64,000 nucleotides of DNA from Chiridota heheva. Lineage: Eukaryota; Echinodermata; Holothuroidea; Apodida; Chiridotidae. Of the stretch, positions 23,383-37,400 are shown piece after piece (position 1 is the first letter of the stretch; each line of letters starts with the position of its first letter). Made by a program: the position numbers and the translations under genes. The stretch covers positions 929,001 to 993,000 of the forward strand of contig JAIGNY010002788.1 in the NCBI GenBank assembly GCA_020152595.1, in the 5' to 3' direction. Below the pieces are notes generated by a model. It did not search any database, was not told the origin of the DNA, and saw only the letters and a program-made list of their open reading frames with translations.

Positions 23383-25239
23383 GCATTGGCCATATGAAAG
23401 ATGGTATGAAATGTATGTCAATCATTGTATTTATGTTTACCTCCTTCACTACATGGCCACCTTCTTGATATTAGGTGGGCTGGTGGGGCCCAGGGGATCT
23501 CATATGATGACCTCATATTAGGGGTCATAAGTTTTTGGAACGGGACAAAATTTTGTGATTTTTGCCTCTGTCCGTGTGTGCGGGTGTGTGTGTGGGTGCG
23601 GGTGTGTGTGTAGGTGGATAGGTGGGTGGGTACACTTGTAGATGGTAAAATTTTTGAATAATTATATGTTTACACACCTTTCAATTGGGGACACACCTGC
23701 AATTGGGGATATCCCCAATTGGCAGAAAGCTCAATATTGACGATTTTAGCATCTTCATGCCTGTGAGATAGTTACCTCTTAATTTCAGCCCATTTTAAGG
23801 TTTGCCCCAATTTTCCAGTATTTTATCGCTGGTGTGTATTCAAATATATTTTGACTTCACCTACAGATCAAAATCTGACTTCCCCAATTACATGATAGAA
23901 AACGTATGGCATCACAAATCAAAGTGCATAGTGCCATAAATTTGTGATATCTTGGACGTACGATTTTACATCTTACAAGTGGGGATATACACATGGAACT
24001 TGGATGTTCACATTGGAACTGTGATATATTTATTTACCCCACTTTTATAGGATGCAGTTTAAGTATATGTGTAACAGTGTGTATCCCCACTTCCAATGTA
24101 TGCTTTCAAAGGCTTTTCTACCAACTGACCAAGAAGGAATGGGATCGGGAATTAACATGAAATCACTGTGTGGGTATAACATCTAGACATATATTTTTTT
24201 CAAAATTCTGCCATCCTTTTCTGCCTAAGTCCTTTAATTCAGAAGTCCCCTTTTTCTTATTTTCACACGTATGTCTCCAATTTCCACCATCTACATGTAT
24301 GCGTGTGTGTGTGTGTGCGTATGCAACAATTAATTTTGTGTCGCTTATAACTCAACAAAATTGTAATACACACATAAACAAAACTTGGTAGACGGATACC
24401 CCTTGCCCAGAACTTTTGTCTGCAACGTTTTGGGGCACAAAGGTAAAATGAAACAAGTTTTTGGTGATGGCTGCATCTTTTGAAGGAATTACTTGGTATC
24501 TTTACAAATTGCAATAGTGGGTATGGTTTAACCAGGGAGTTGTCTAATGCCAACTCCCTGGTTTAACATTCTAACAAAAATCAAAAATAATTGGAGGTCA
24601 AAAACGTGTTTTTAATGCAAAATTTGGCACCATTTTAAACTCAAAAAGTATAAGACATATACCAAGCCTATGTTGCACCATGATACCTTGGCACATGTAT
24701 TTGTGTACCGTAGACTTTGGGGTCAAAAGTCACAGAGCTATTGACTACTTTTCACCATTATCCCCTAGAGTTATGGAATCGTAAGTGTGACGTGAGCATG
24801 AATGGTGTCATACAGTAGGTACGAAAAATATGAAAAATTTCAGATGTTGTTTCAGTGATTAGGGTGAAGGGTTAGAGGTCAAATATGTGATTTTCTTTTG
24901 ATCCATTCATTATTGTACATAATTATATATAACTTTCTTGTATATATTTACTGTATCTCTCATATCCCGGAAGGGGTCGACAGAGTTTAAAATAAAAAGT
25001 TAATACAAGTTCCAGATTTATTTTGATTTTGTTGTTTGTGAGACCAAGTGGTTTTAGCTAAATAAAATTGTCGCGCCAATGAGCCAGTTCATGGTAACGA
25101 TAATATGTATTGCGCAATGCAGTTCAAGAGGTCAATTGAGACTTGCCGTAAAACATCACTGACACTCATTGAATAACACCGTTATACCCGATTTTCTCGT
25201 TTGATATTTGAGTGGATTCGGTGCCTTACATGTATTTAT
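23383..25239. other. Intergenic, with GT-rich tract and a hairpin
   Basis: A GTGTGTGGGTGCGGGTGTG-type tract lies at 23572-23632, following GACGGGACAAAATTTTGTGA-like sequence of probable repeat origin. A 17-bp perfect hairpin is at 24525-24567 and a (GT)n stretch at 24300-24317. No gene was recognised. Confidence 0.45.
24525..24567. repeat. 17-bp perfect inverted repeat
   Basis: GTTTAACCAGGGAGTTG at 24526-24542 and its exact complement CAACTCCCTGGTTTAAC at 24551-24567 are separated by 8 bp. The core AACCAGGGAGTTGTCT also occurs at 62983-62998. It may be a foldback transposon reduced to its ends; the TTAA next to the CCAGGGAG core on the left fits TTAA-target elements. Confidence 0.75.
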
Positions 25240-25680
25240 TTGTGCTTTCGAAATGGATGTTCCTTCCATTTGGGGCATCGTGTGGGATGCCATGTGGGAC
25301 GACTGAGTTGGGTGCGATGTGGACAAGGTTGGGATGCCATTTGGGATATACATTAGGGTGGGATTCCATGTGGGACATAGATATGAACATAGGGTGGGGA
25401 TGACATTTGAGACATATGGATGGAAGCCATGTAGGATATAAGGATATGTATGCCATGTGAGTCATGCCATGTAGCACATAGCGAGGGACGTCATGTGTAA
25501 CAAAAGGGTGGGATATTATGTGAGACAGATATGCCCATATGGAACATCTAGAAGAACAGGATGCCATGTTAGAGATTCGAACGGAGAGCGAAATTTGGGA
25601 CATAGGGAGGGATTACATGTGGGACACAGGGAGGGACGCTATGTGTGACATAAGGAGGGATGAAATGTGGGACAGGTCCA
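25240..25680. repeat. Degenerate tandem repeat of a GGGATGCCATGTGGGACATA-like unit
   Basis: Words such as GGGATGCCATGTGGGAC, GGGATTCCATGTGGGACATA, GGGACGCTATGTGTGACATA and GGGATTACATGTGGGACACA recur at irregular 20-35-bp intervals. It is older and more diverged than the other arrays in the window. The open frames across it are not believable genes. Confidence 0.75.
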
Positions 25681-25813
25681 TAAATATTTTTATTTTACAA
25701 ATCAGGGAACAGTATCCCTGCTCAAATCGTAGGCAGCTAAATAGCTTATAATACAAGAGCACGAGCCAAGTATCTGAGTATCAGGGGTGTATTCTGTGAG
25801 CAACTTGACCCCT

Positions 25814-26258
25814 GGTAAATTCCGTATGTCACTGTAAGTAGCGGGATATATCAGCATACAATATGCTATTCATACTAGGAAAATTAACTGTGCAAAATGA
25901 ATATATAAGGTTAAATGTCGGCCAAATTTGGTGTCAGACTTTGTTCCTATCGAAGTAAAATCTTTAATTTTTGGAAAACTTCTTTAATTTTCTGGCATTT
26001 TTCTTCGATTTTCTGGCAAAGTTCTTTGATTTTCAGGCAACGATTTTTGGGCAGTTTTCTTTGATTTTCGGGTAATTTTCTTTGATGTGGGGGAAATTTT
26101 GTTTGATTTTGGGGTAAGTTCCGTATGTAAACTGTAAGTAGCGGGATACCGTATATCAGTATACAATGCTATTCATATTAGGGAAATAAACTGTGAAAAA
26201 TGAACATGTATCGGCCAAATTTGGCTTCAGACTTTGTTCCGATCGAAGCAAAATCTTC
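25814..26258. repeat. Pair of ~150-bp direct repeats, 299 bp apart
   Basis: Copies begin at 25814 (GGTAAATTCCGTATGTCACT) and 26113 (GGTAAGTTCCGTATGTAAAC). Both continue with CTGTAAGTAGCGGGATA, ATGCTATTCATA and CGGCCAAATTTGG, then CAGACTTTGTTCC-ATCGAAG. Between them lie imperfect TTTTCTGGCAATTTTCTTTG repeats like those of family A. Confidence 0.75.
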
Positions 26259-28689
26259 ATTTTCTTCAATTTTTGGGCAATTTTCTTCATTTCAGGAAAT
26301 TTTCGGAGTTTAATTTTCTAGCTGAAAAATTACACAAGTTTTTAATAATTTTTACAAAAGTTTACCTTAGGCTTTGATGACAAATTCCTTCAGTTTTACT
26401 TGATAACTTTACCTTCCAACCGGGAAGGTGAAATCAGCTCCCCCGCTTCCTATAACGCCTCTGGGTATAGCCATTTTCCGATAATTTCCGTTTGCCCCTC
26501 CCCCTCGGCACCGAAAGCTGAATTCGCCACTGGCCAAGCTAAGTTTTTCCAACGTACTTTCAAGGATCTCGCCACCACAATAAAAATATTGGCTCTCAAC
26601 ATTGGTGGTATTGAGATTTTCCCGCCCCCACACACACCAAAAAAACCTCATAACCTTATTTTTTATATAGCATCCCTATTTAAATCCACTCCAATTTTGA
26701 TGTGCACGGTATTCTGTTCACTGGTCTCCACCCCTTCTTTAGCCCTCCTCAAATATAATACCATCCCAAAATTGAAACCGTCCATCAAAATGATTTCCCT
26801 CACAGGCGAAGGGGTAGGAACCGGGAACACTGAGGGAAAGTTTCGTCCACATTTCCAAAAAATGGCAAAAGTGTCTCTCTTACAAATAGAAAAGTGCTCC
26901 TTTGGCAAGTAAAAGTGCCCCTCTTGAAAATAAAAAGTGCCCCTTTTGAAAATAATAAAAAATTCCCGCATGGATTACTGATTATGATGCAGGAACTTGT
27001 GCAAAATGGCTCTATTATTCTGTTATTTGTAAAACCGGAGCGGATTATCTTAAAATGTGCACAAATTGTGTTAACCTTCATTTTATTTTAATTCCCTTTC
27101 AAAACATAGGCCTATCAGAAGTGGGCTAAATTTGAACACTTCACCTTGGTCAGTTGGTAAAGGCATTATGACCGATTAGCGCTATTTCTAATTGAAATTC
27201 ACGAATCTGCCCCTTAGTGTCCCTCCAAAGTCGTACTCCCCACTTTTTGAAATATTCCTACCCCTCTGCTCACATGGGACTGCCTGACTGCCTGATTTGA
27301 AAAGCGTTTACCTGTTTACACTATTGCTCATTTGTATGACTGCTTCAAGTTACGTTAGTCGGGCGATGTATATTGCAAGGCACTGCCTTACGGATTGCTT
27401 TTACACTTTCATTTTTCTCTAAGGCACTGCAATCACTGCCTTGCGAATAGCGTCGAAATAAATTAAAACATTATGCAGGTGTTACAGGTCAATAAGAACT
27501 TCTTAGCAAAATCAAATAGACTCATGTTTACACGCGTGTAAAGAAGTTAGCGCCGGACTCGGCGGAGGCACTTTTTTGAGCAAAATTTACAACACTTGCT
27601 GGACCTCTTCGCCTTTTGTGCGGATCTAAGCATCTAAACCCCTGGCTACACCCATGAACAGTATCAGGGGATTCTCTTTTATCACTATACATGTATGTTA
27701 ATATAATACATGTCCAGATTCCAATACATTTCTCTTATTTGACAGCATATTTTGTAGGAAAAGAACTGCCATCGCTTCAACATGTTTTTTCTCAACCCGG
27801 CCCAGTAGGCCTAACCCGACCCATAAATACACAAACATATATGCGGTTATAACATTTGCTGAATGGAAATCCAAAACACATTTGAAGATATAGTGCCCTG
27901 TATTGGCACAACATATACCTGTCAGACTGAGCGACTTCTCCAAGCTTTTAACAATGGGAGTGCACCCCCTCTAAAATATAATCAGTTGGAGCAAACACTG
28001 CTACATGTCTGTTCCTCTCAGCATAAATAAAGGACACTAATTTACAGGCCCCTATGACGTATATGTGCGACTAGCTAGACTGGGAGTTAAGATTTTATTT
28101 GCAAATCCAGTGCCGTCGGAAGCGGGAGGGGCGGGGGCTGGGAGCGTCGACCCCCAATAATTTGCCAAAAAATTAGATACAATTGCTCCCCGGCCTGGTG
28201 ACCCACCATACAACGGAACACGTACAGTACTACGGACTTCAGACCGCGAGTTAACTGGGCTTAGTGGAATCACATGAGCTCAATGCTTTTATTGCTACAT
28301 GCGTACCGTGATCGGCCATGTTGTCCAGTTAAATCGTGAAATTATTTGCGAAACGTATGCAGAAACGTTTTGCACGTTGCACTACCCATTGCTTGCATCG
28401 CTGTTCAAAAATAATTTAGCAGTGCATTGATAAGCTATGTGGGATATCGTGTTTCAAATAATGAAAATCCTATGCAGACAGAAGGAAACAGTACTGATTT
28501 TGATCAGGGGATAAGGATCAGGAACGATAACCAACAAAATGATTTACCAGAGACAAATTAGCACTGGTATCCAAAAGCGGTGGAACCCGGGACTCGCCCC
28601 ACCCCATTTTTTTTTTTTTTGCCAAGTTCAAAAGTGCCCCTTCATATATTGCATGATTGCCTCAAGCCCAGTATAGCTGCCTTAGTCAG
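26259..28689. other. Intergenic, no gene recognised
   Basis: A short tandem repeat of AAAGTGCCCCTCTTGAAAATA units lies at about 26885-26957. An open frame at 26400-26912 has low-complexity proline and serine content and no family resemblance. Nothing else was identified. Confidence 0.4.
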
Positions 28690-29478
28690 TTAGTACCCGA
28701 CATTATTTTTGTTGAAGAAACTTTTAAAGTAATACAAGCATCGTGTAAGAAAACATTTCTTCTTTTCCACTGCTTGATGCGCCATAGACTTCTTGAAGAG
28801 ATTTGTGAAGTTATTTGCTGCTTTAGATGAACGCTGACGAACTGCATCATCTCCACCTTCGCTTTCTTCACTTGCGATATTTTCATTTGCATTTTCTTTT
28901 TGTATCTGTACCTCAAAGGTTTCCTCTACATTGTTAGCATTTTTTGCCACATCTTTTGCCATTCCATCAATAATATTATGACAAATTTAGCGGATCAGCA
29001 CCTGCAAAACTTACAACAACATCACTAACAGATAACGTCTCGGGAAGTATGGGAGATTGATCGCTCTCACTTGCATCCTCGTTACTGGCTCATGGTCCAT
29101 TGAAGATTCATCAGCTACAGTACAAAGTGGGTCATCTGTAACTTTTTTATTCATGGCAACTTGAGTACCATCCATGGCAGCAGGATCACTATGAACTTCA
29201 GGATCACTAGCGACACAACTCGTAGGTGTAGGTGCATCACTGAACTCGAGCTCTGTATCTACAGAAGAACAGTGCAAGTGTTCTGCTGTTATGACTTGTG
29301 GATTGAATGGGTAGATCCCAGTTGCTTTAAAGCCACGTATGATAGTTTGCATTGTTAGAACGCTATAATACACAGCTTTGAATAGTTCACAGAAACTGAA
29401 ATCATGTTTTTACAGTGTGTGGATTGTCACGCGTAAAACGCTCACAACTTTTGCTATAGGCTACCTTAACAGACTTAA

Positions 29479-30074
29479 AGGAGACATGAAGTCTGATACA
29501 ATAACAATTTCATATGATAGAGGATACAAATCTTAACCAACTGCCAAACACAGCAAGTCAAAATCCTATTCCTATCTCAAGTTATTAATGTTTGAAATCG
29601 ACAAATGGGGGCTGCCATTTTGTTCAATTCTATATTGAAATATTGTGCATGATGACATAATATCCCCAATAGGGACAAAGGGATTATAATGTATTTCTTT
29701 ATAAATGTGATTAAAAAATTTATTCCAAAATGATGTGACACAAAGTTTTAACAGCATGTTTTGATAATTTCATGTGTACACAGAAATTTCCTTGACCCTT
29801 ACAAAAGAAAAGCAATTTTTTATAAGTTAAATAACTTGAGGTAGATTATAAAGAAACACAAGGCATTCCAACATCCTACTGGGCTGATGACATCATAATC
29901 TGCATGTTTTGAAATGAAAATGGCGGCTCCCATGGTTGTAGTATTGAAGTAGTAGTATTCAAATTTTTAATAAAAACAAAAAATGTGTAGATTGCTTCGG
30001 GAGTTCTGAAACTTGGTCAGTAATTTTCAATTTTATTAATTGAAATACGGATTAGGTCAGACTTTATGTCTCCT
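29479..30074. mobile_element. 596-bp miniature element with TIRs and TTAA target duplication
   Basis: The left end AGGAGACATGAAGTCTGA (29479-29496) and the complement of the right end, AGGAGACATAAAGTCTGA, differ at one base of 18. TTAA stands directly outside both ends (29475-29478 and 30075-30078). TTAA duplication is the hallmark of piggyBac-like and a few other DNA transposon superfamilies. The inside has no coding frame, carries GCCATTTTG near 29617 and its near-complement AAAATGGCGGC near 29918, and includes the short open frame 29572-29757, which I do not consider a gene. It sits inside the older transposase relic. Confidence 0.85.
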
Positions 30075-30825
30075 TTAAACACGTACTTGTCCAAAGGTTG
30101 CGTGTGATTCGTTGTGTGTGGCGGCAAACAATATATTTGCACAGAATTCTCTCTTGCTGCTTTAAGGTTGATAGAGTAATGTAGAAAGAATGCCTAAGAT
30201 GAGCGCTACAGGTCGTGCTGGAGGTAGTGATACAAGTAACATTTTTTTTAAACCATGTGTCAAATAGCTCGGCATTGAGTCAGAAACTACAAGAGGAGTT
30301 CCTGCCGGGGCATTGTGACAGAGTGCAGAGCTAAGACGCATTCACTTAAAGATTATGAAAGGAGGGAGAACAGTTTTTAATGCATTGGCACATATCAAAA
30401 CGGTTACATGCTCCCCTTTATCTGCGCTTGTTCTTGGTTGTACAAGTCTTTCTCACTTTAGTTGGTACAATTTTTGAAAGGTTATGCATCAGGCTGAGCC
30501 CAGTTTCATCCAAATTGTAAATTTGCCCCGCCTTCTTTTTCACCCCCAATTTGTCCATGAAGGCATCCAGCTTATCAAAATGATCATTTATGGTCGCTGG
30601 ATTAAGCATTGCCGCACGAGCGGCAGACAAACCCTCTGGCTTCCTCAAAAAAAGGACCGGATGCCTTTGCATGAATCCTTGGTACCAATCGTACCCTGCA
30701 GGTTTTTTTTTTTCTCTCTGTTAAACCTATGATTTATTCCTGCTTCCTCTGCCATTTCATTTGCAAGTTTACAAATTGCTTGAATTTCCCAAATCCCAGG
30801 CTTTCCATTTTCTTAAGATTCTGCA

Positions 30826-31001
30826 CTAAAAGTAACTCGTCGTGATGGACAAATATGGGTGGCCTTGTTCTGTTGATGGAGGGTCTTTAGCTCATGTCTT
30901 TGCTGATACGTTTAGCGCTAAAAGTAACTCGTCGTGATGGGTAAATATGGGTGGTCTTGATGGAGGGTCTTCAGCTCATGCCTTTGCTGATACGTTTAGC
31001 G
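30826..31001. repeat. 92-bp tandem duplication within the transposase relic
   Basis: CTAAAAGTAACTCGTCGTGA begins units at 30826 and 30918. The second unit lacks about 8 bp in the middle (GTGGTCTTGATGG against GTGGCCTTGTTCTGTTGATGG). It lies between the HTH part and the DDE part. Confidence 0.85.
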
Positions 31002-31139
31002 AGTGTGGATTTCGGTACAGTATATTGTTTAGCTGCTGCTCTTATTCCACACTGATTTTCTTTCACAGCTTTGATGGCAAGACTCATTGCTTCAGTTTTC
31101 CATTTTCTTGAGATGGTTTTTTTTTGCCTTTCTTAGCAT

Positions 31140-31679
31140 CTTCAACCTGAAAGATACAAAAATTACAGTGTTGTTAATACATTTTTAATAACATGTTTTG
31201 GAGCCTAAAATATTCCAAACTCAGACTAGATGAATTCAAAATTCCAATTATATATTTTTTTTATTAAGTGATGCCTATCTTATTCACAAAAAAGTTTTAA
31301 AAATGTTAATTGTCCCTACTTCTACCATTGTTATATTAATAAAACCAAATTAGACCTATACAAAACATAAGCTTTCACACTCAGACTGTCAGATATTACG
31401 TGTCCAAGTTTCTTGAGACTTTGGGGTTAGTGGGACACCTTGAGCAGTTAAGTAAAATAAAAATTACATTATATTTTTTTCAGAGCTTCTTCAAATATTC
31501 AATTTTATCTTAAACTGTTGCACAAATGCTCTCAAAATAGGCATTCAATTTGCTATAAAGTATGGCAAAACCCAGAAATTGCCAATCTACCACCCTACCT
31601 ATCTCCTGCTGCAACACATTTTGTACGTGAGACACCAATGTATAGAAGCACGGTACTGCACAACTTGCAGACTTGCAGC
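31140..31679. other. Flank of the transposase relic, no gene recognised
   Basis: AT-rich sequence with nothing that I can identify. Confidence 0.35.
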
Positions 31680-32260
31680 ATAACTAGGCCAGTGCGAAAA
31701 CGCGGAAATGTTTAAAACTTGTAAATTGATTTGTATAGGAGAGAATAACAATCATTTAAGACCAAATCCCGCCATCGGATATACTTTTAAAGCTATACAA
31801 GACAGGTTAAAGAAATTTCCGTGCTTTCGTTTTGCCTATACATACATGTATACATAATACACACTAAAAATTATACGTAAAACGAAACGCGGAAAACGCC
31901 GGAAATGGTTGAACTTTGAAAACAAAACTGCGTGGAACGTATAGCATATATATTTCAAAGTTATCTAGTATGTCGTACAGATTTTTAAAATAGGTTCAGG
32001 GGAAAAAAAATCATAATGTTATAATATTCACTTTCGTACGAAAATCCGACATTAATATAGGTTTTGGTATTTTTAAATCTTGCAAATTGACTGTTTGGAC
32101 ATTCAAACATTCATTCTGTCATTTTAAACCAAATCCCAACGTCGAATATACTTTTAAAACTATTGGAGATATGTTAATAGAATTTTCCGAGCTTTTCGCG
32201 TTTTCGTTTTACGTATAGATATTAGAGTGTATGTGTAGGCAAAACGAAAACGCGGAGAGC
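31680..32260. repeat. Left arm of a large inverted repeat, internally tandem
   Basis: The arm starts near AGGCCAGTGCGAAAACGCGG (31685). It includes two related modules that share ACCAAATCCC, ATATACTTTTAAA and GTTAA, followed by a TTTCG-rich end. It contains several GCGAAAACGCGGAAA-like boxes in alternating orientation (31693, 31885, 32192, 32240). The sequence is matched in reverse complement at 34718-35040. Confidence 0.7.
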
Positions 32261-32795
32261 GCAAAAATTTCTTGTAACACATCTCGTATAGAGGTTCTGC
32301 GCATGACGTCCTAAGATTTCCGGTTTTGCTTGTACCGCCATATTGGCAGTCAAGCTATAGTGCGCAGACGGCCAGCAACACACAATGCGTATAAGTTCTC
32401 TGTGTACACAAAATATCGATCAAAGATTAAAAAGTTTTGAACTTTTCAATGAAAGTTTATTTGACAATGTGAAAAGTTTGTTGCTTCGTAGGTTACCATA
32501 ATCGTGAAAAATCATGGCCGGGCCTACATTTTTAACGGATTCCGGCAGTGGCGTGTCTATCTTTTCGTTTTTGAGGCTTACGCCTTCTAAAAAAACACAT
32601 ATTCAAACCCCCCGAGACACTGGTTGGAGTAGGGTGCCAGGACAGAGGTCGTAAGGAGTTTGGGGACCAAGGTTTCTACTTCCCGGTTGTAAATTTGGGA
32701 AAATATTTACATAACATTATTTACATAACATTGAAGAAAATGCGTCAAATTGTTGCAAATTTCCGGGGGTGGGGCACTTCCATATTTGAGGTGTA

Positions 32796-33606
<811 letters not shown>

Positions 33607-33734
33607 GGTCTGAAAAATCATATAACTTTGTACTGCAGATACTCATATACTGTGAATACTGCAGTTACCAAAAAAATATGTCATATACTACAGCCCAATT
33701 TTGGAATTCTGGGCGGCACATACCTACCACTTCA

Positions 33735-33832
33735 GTATGGGACTATCATAACCGAATACGCGGGCGACGACCCCGTCATTGTAATTGTGTGTTCACTCGT
33801 CGTCGTCGACAGGTACATCGAGGAAGATGACC
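33735..33832 (+). mobile_element. 3' fragment of the tRNA-derived SINE family
   Basis: GACTATCATAACCGAATACG through GTCATTGTAATTGTGTGTTC and a CGTCGTCGTCGAC tail match the 3' end of the SINE at 40700-40985. The 5' tRNA-like head is absent. Confidence 0.7.
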
Positions 33833-34717
33833 AATCATATATCTATACACGCACACCCCTTGCAACGACAAGTGCTGGCAATTGCCTATCGGGGAGAAAG
33901 GTAAACTGCAAAAGGCCCATTTAAAAATTTGTGTGGGTGGGGAGGAGGGGGGGAAGCCTTGATATTGTTAAGACTTTCACCTCCCTCTCTGAACGTTTTT
34001 GGTTCTATTTTGTAAATTTTGGTCCAATTTTAGACGTTTGGGGCCAAAACTAAAGATGTTTGGGCAAAAATTAAAGATGTTTAGTCCAAAATTAAGGATT
34101 TTTGGTGCAAACTGGAAAAGGTTTGTCAAAAATTTACGAAAATTCAGATTTTTCTTAATGGTTCATTTGATATTACCGTTAATCATATTTATAGCTTTGT
34201 GAATATTTGGGTGGTGGGGGGGGGGGGGAGGTTACGAAATTTTTAGGAGCCCACTTAGACACGCCACTCATTCTGGCAAATATAGAACGTACAGATAAAT
34301 TTCACGAAACCAGCAATGAAATATCTTTAGGCCTCTAAACTTGTAGTTTTTAGGAGTCTGATGGGTATTAGCCTGTAAGCAAACGTAGAATTCACAAGGC
34401 AATTAAAAATGTTCGGATATTGCAAAACCGGAACAGAACTTGCTCTCATCATGTCGAAAAACATGGATTTAGGCATGAAATATGCATCCGTCGAGCCGTT
34501 AACTTTAGTTTTTCAAAGTACCGTTTCTTTATAAACGGCATCTAACTTTAAGCAATGTCTGACCCGATCACTTTTTCTGTAGATTCTGACATTTTCCTTC
34601 GGTAATGATTTATAATTATAAATTATAATGACACACGCACAATCTTACGGCCAATTCAACAAAAATGACGGACAAGTAGTAGATCACATGATAAGATGAC
34701 GTCTATCTTACTGGCCT

Positions 34718-35040
34718 TTAATTTGCAAGATTTAAAAATTCCCAAAACTTTTATGAAATTCGGATTTTCATACGAAGGTGAATATTATGATATCCATACA
34801 ATGTTTTTTTCTCCCCTGAACCTATTCCACAGGTTTTTTTTCTTCAAAGGTCCGCCATTTCTCGCGTTTCCCAATTAAGGTCCGCCACTTCTCGCGTTTC
34901 CCAAATATCTTTTAACCTGTCTTGTATAGCTTTAAAAATAGATATCTGATGTCGGGATTTAGTTTCACATGATTGTTATACTCTCCTAGCAATAAATTTA
35001 TAAGTTTGAAAAATTTCCGCTTTTCCGCACTGGCCTTATA
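34718..35040. repeat. Right arm of the large inverted repeat
   Basis: This is the reverse complement of parts of 31680-32100. GAACCTATTCC and TTCATACGAAGGTGAATATT match TTTCGTACGAAAATCC and neighbours, and TTTAACCTGTCTTGTATAGC matches GCTATACAAGACAGGTTAAA exactly over 20 bp. The arm ends at TTTTCCGCACTGGCCT, the complement of the left arm's start. Confidence 0.7.
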
Positions 35041-35619
35041 ACAACGAGATACTGTTTTTTTTGGTTTTTTTGTTTGTTCGCAAAACACATAGGCTATTCA
35101 GTAGCTATACATTCTGTACTCTCCAACCCCGTTTGGTAAAAAAACAACGGTAAATAACATGAAGAAAATGTCAGTTTTAAATGTCTTTGCTTGCATAGTC
35201 TAGTTGGGCGAAAGCAAAACCACGCCCATTCAATTCCTCTCATCATTAATATTACGTCTTAATTATATACGATAAAATTAAAATACTAGGCCTATTGGAA
35301 TGCATTCCGTAAGGTTAACACTTACGTGTATTGGTTGAAGACTTCTCTAGGAAGATATCAGTAGATATTTCTCCAAAGTACAAAAAAACACCTGTATTAT
35401 GACTTCAAAAATTAGCTAAAATTGTTTGTAAGTTATCGATGTTTACTAAATATAAGTTAACCACAGTTTTATGGCGAGATGACACAAGTATAACGTGATT
35501 TTAAATGGATTGATATCGATTCCGATATGGACGAAAATATGCAAATTAGATTGGAAGTACACTAGCAATCTGTACAGTTCCTGGTAGAAAGTAATATGAA
35601 AAATTGTCCCCTTACAAAA

Positions 35620-35850
35620 ATTCCAGATCTAGCTAAATATAAAAACCCGGATCTGGCCCAGATCTGAAACTTTGATCAAATCCAGGTCTGGCTCGATAAA
35701 GAATTGGGCAGATATAATTTCAAATTTGATCTGACCACGTCAAACTTGATCTGTAGTTTCCAGATCAAGTTTGATCTGCCAGCCAGATCAAGTAAGATCT
35801 GGGCCAGCTATAATATCCAGATGTGGCTTCATCTGGCCAGATCAAACACT
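35620..35850. repeat. Cluster of CAGATC/GATCTG words, partly palindromic
   Basis: More than a dozen GATC sites in about 230 bp occur as AGATCTGG, CCAGATCAA, TTGATCTG and similar. One segment, CAGATCAAGTTTGATCTG (35761-35778), is almost a perfect palindrome. It is a local repeat of unknown origin; an array of binding sites is possible but there is no further support. Confidence 0.75.
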
Positions 35851-36089
35851 ATTTGTGTATCAAAAAAGTCCACAAAAATGACAGATTTTGGCTACTTTGA
35901 AGCTTGAAGTCGAAATGCATGTCCTTCAACATGCCACTTTTTCAATTGCTTGTATTTGAACTATGAAGGAGTCCCATCCAGTGTGCAGTCATTTACTCTC
36001 ATCCACTAATACTACTGAAACGGGGGATAAGCACCGGTCTCCACAGGCCGGGGTGGTAAGCTGCTCCCTCTGAGAGGATTTCATCTGCC

Positions 36090-36370
36090 CAGTTACATGC
36101 TTTTTGTTCGGTTGGGAGGTAAAATATTTTCGTAATATTGAAGACATAAAGTGTTCAAATTGAACAAAAAAAAAAAAGGAAAAATCGTTGTAAATTTTGG
36201 TGAAGTTTGGCAACATTTCCCAAAAATTGAAAAAAATTGAAGAACAGTTCTTGAATATCCCGAAAAGAAGAAAATTTTCTGAAAATTGTAAGAGATTTAC
36301 CAAAATTTGAAGGTTTCCCGAAAATTGAAGGAGATCTCCAGAAAATTGAAGATTAGCAGCAACTTTTCAT
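36090..36370. mobile_element. Partial family A copy
   Basis: GTTACATGCTTTTTGTTCGG, ATATTTTCGTAATATTGAAG and the series of GAAAATTGAAGAA-like words match the left half of family A (18630-19020). The termini are not recognisable. Confidence 0.5.
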
Positions 36371-36829
36371 GGAAAGTTAGTTTACCAGTGCAATTTTTTG
36401 CTGGTAACCGTGACTTTTTGGTGCTCTTGCCCCCTGAGAAGTCACCCTTCCTATGCCTCTGCCGGTACAGGTGTAACAGGAAATTCTCTTCCCCTGGAAA
36501 TTCTGTCCGGCCGGACAGTAAATCCTAGGAAATTCTGCCTCCTGTGCTAAGGTGGCTCTTTAGGGCCATCAATATATATCATTTTTCAATAATATTTTTA
36601 CGAGTTACATTGTTGTTTTTCCAAGTTTCGTGTCGTTTTCCGATTTTTAGTTTGTTTTCTCCACTTTTTCTCATTCATATTCCGACCTTATTTTATAAGT
36701 CCACGCGTGTCTTTCTTTCTCCTTAGCAGGAAATTTCTGGTGCCGCCACAGGTTGTCGTTGGCTAAAAATTTTATATTTATTCTGCCTACTTTTTTGTTT
36801 GTTTCATGAATGTCATTCCCACAATATTA

Positions 36830-37400
36830 CCAACACCATTTGTCTATATGCTGATGGTTGCATCCTCTATTGAACAATATATTCCACTTCTTAACTGCTC
36901 CTTCATTCAAAACGACATTCACATTCTTCTCAATTGATCCCACAACTGGTAAATGACGTTTCTCATAAATATCTTGAAGGAAACCACCCCTCTGACCGTA
37001 CCACATCCTTCAAATACCTACGCATATAGCATAACTCATAATCTAATTTGGGATTCTCACATTACTAATATAATCAAGAAATGCACAAAAAGTCTCAACA
37101 TACTTCGTACCTTCACTTAGCCCACTACTCTTTAAGATTGACTACATACACCTCTTTTGTTCGCCCATTACATGAGTATATGCTTCCAGTTTCTGAGATC
37201 TTTATACATTGTCTAATGAAATAAAATAAAAACGTCAAAAGAGAGATCCTTTTTAAGTTCAACAATATTGACTGGGGACAAAGCTGACACTTTAAATATT
37301 CCATTCAATTATCACAGCCTGGAACAACCTCTGTTGCTAATGCTCCTAGCCGTATAGCAGCTTCAACAGATTTCTTTACATGAACTTGTATTCTCTTGCC
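36830..37400 (+). pseudogene. Heavily decayed LINE reverse transcriptase relic
   Basis: The plus strand gives, through several stops and shifts, CLYADGCILYCTIYS (a remnant of the YADD catalytic box), TSFKYLRI, FVRPLHEYMLPVSEI and WNNL...AASTDFF. The order follows the second half of a CR1-like reverse transcriptase (F/Y-A-D-D, S-x-K-Y-L-G-V, V-R-P-x-L-E-Y-A-x-P-V-W, W-N-x-L-P). It is far more diverged than the LINEs in VTI1B. Confidence 0.6.

Larger units (their letters stand above)
28690..31139 (-). pseudogene. Broken pogo/Tigger-like DNA transposase (HTH_psq and DDE_1 type)
   Basis: Reading the minus strand from 31139, an ATG is followed after a frameshift in an A-run by RKWKTEAMSLAIKAVKENQC and GIRAAAKQYTVPKSTLAKRI, a Psq-type helix-turn-helix. 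Near 30800-30420 come AICKLANEMAEEAGI, HPVLFLRKPEGLSAARAAML and QIYNLDETGLS; the aspartate of LDETG is the first catalytic acid of the DDE fold. The central catalytic part (second D, third acid) is missing or unrecognisable. The C-terminal element reappears at 29373-29300 as RGFKATGIYPFNPQVITAEH, with a basic or acidic tail at 28962-28690. Stops, frameshifts, a 92-bp tandem duplication and an inserted miniature element disable it. Confidence 0.8.
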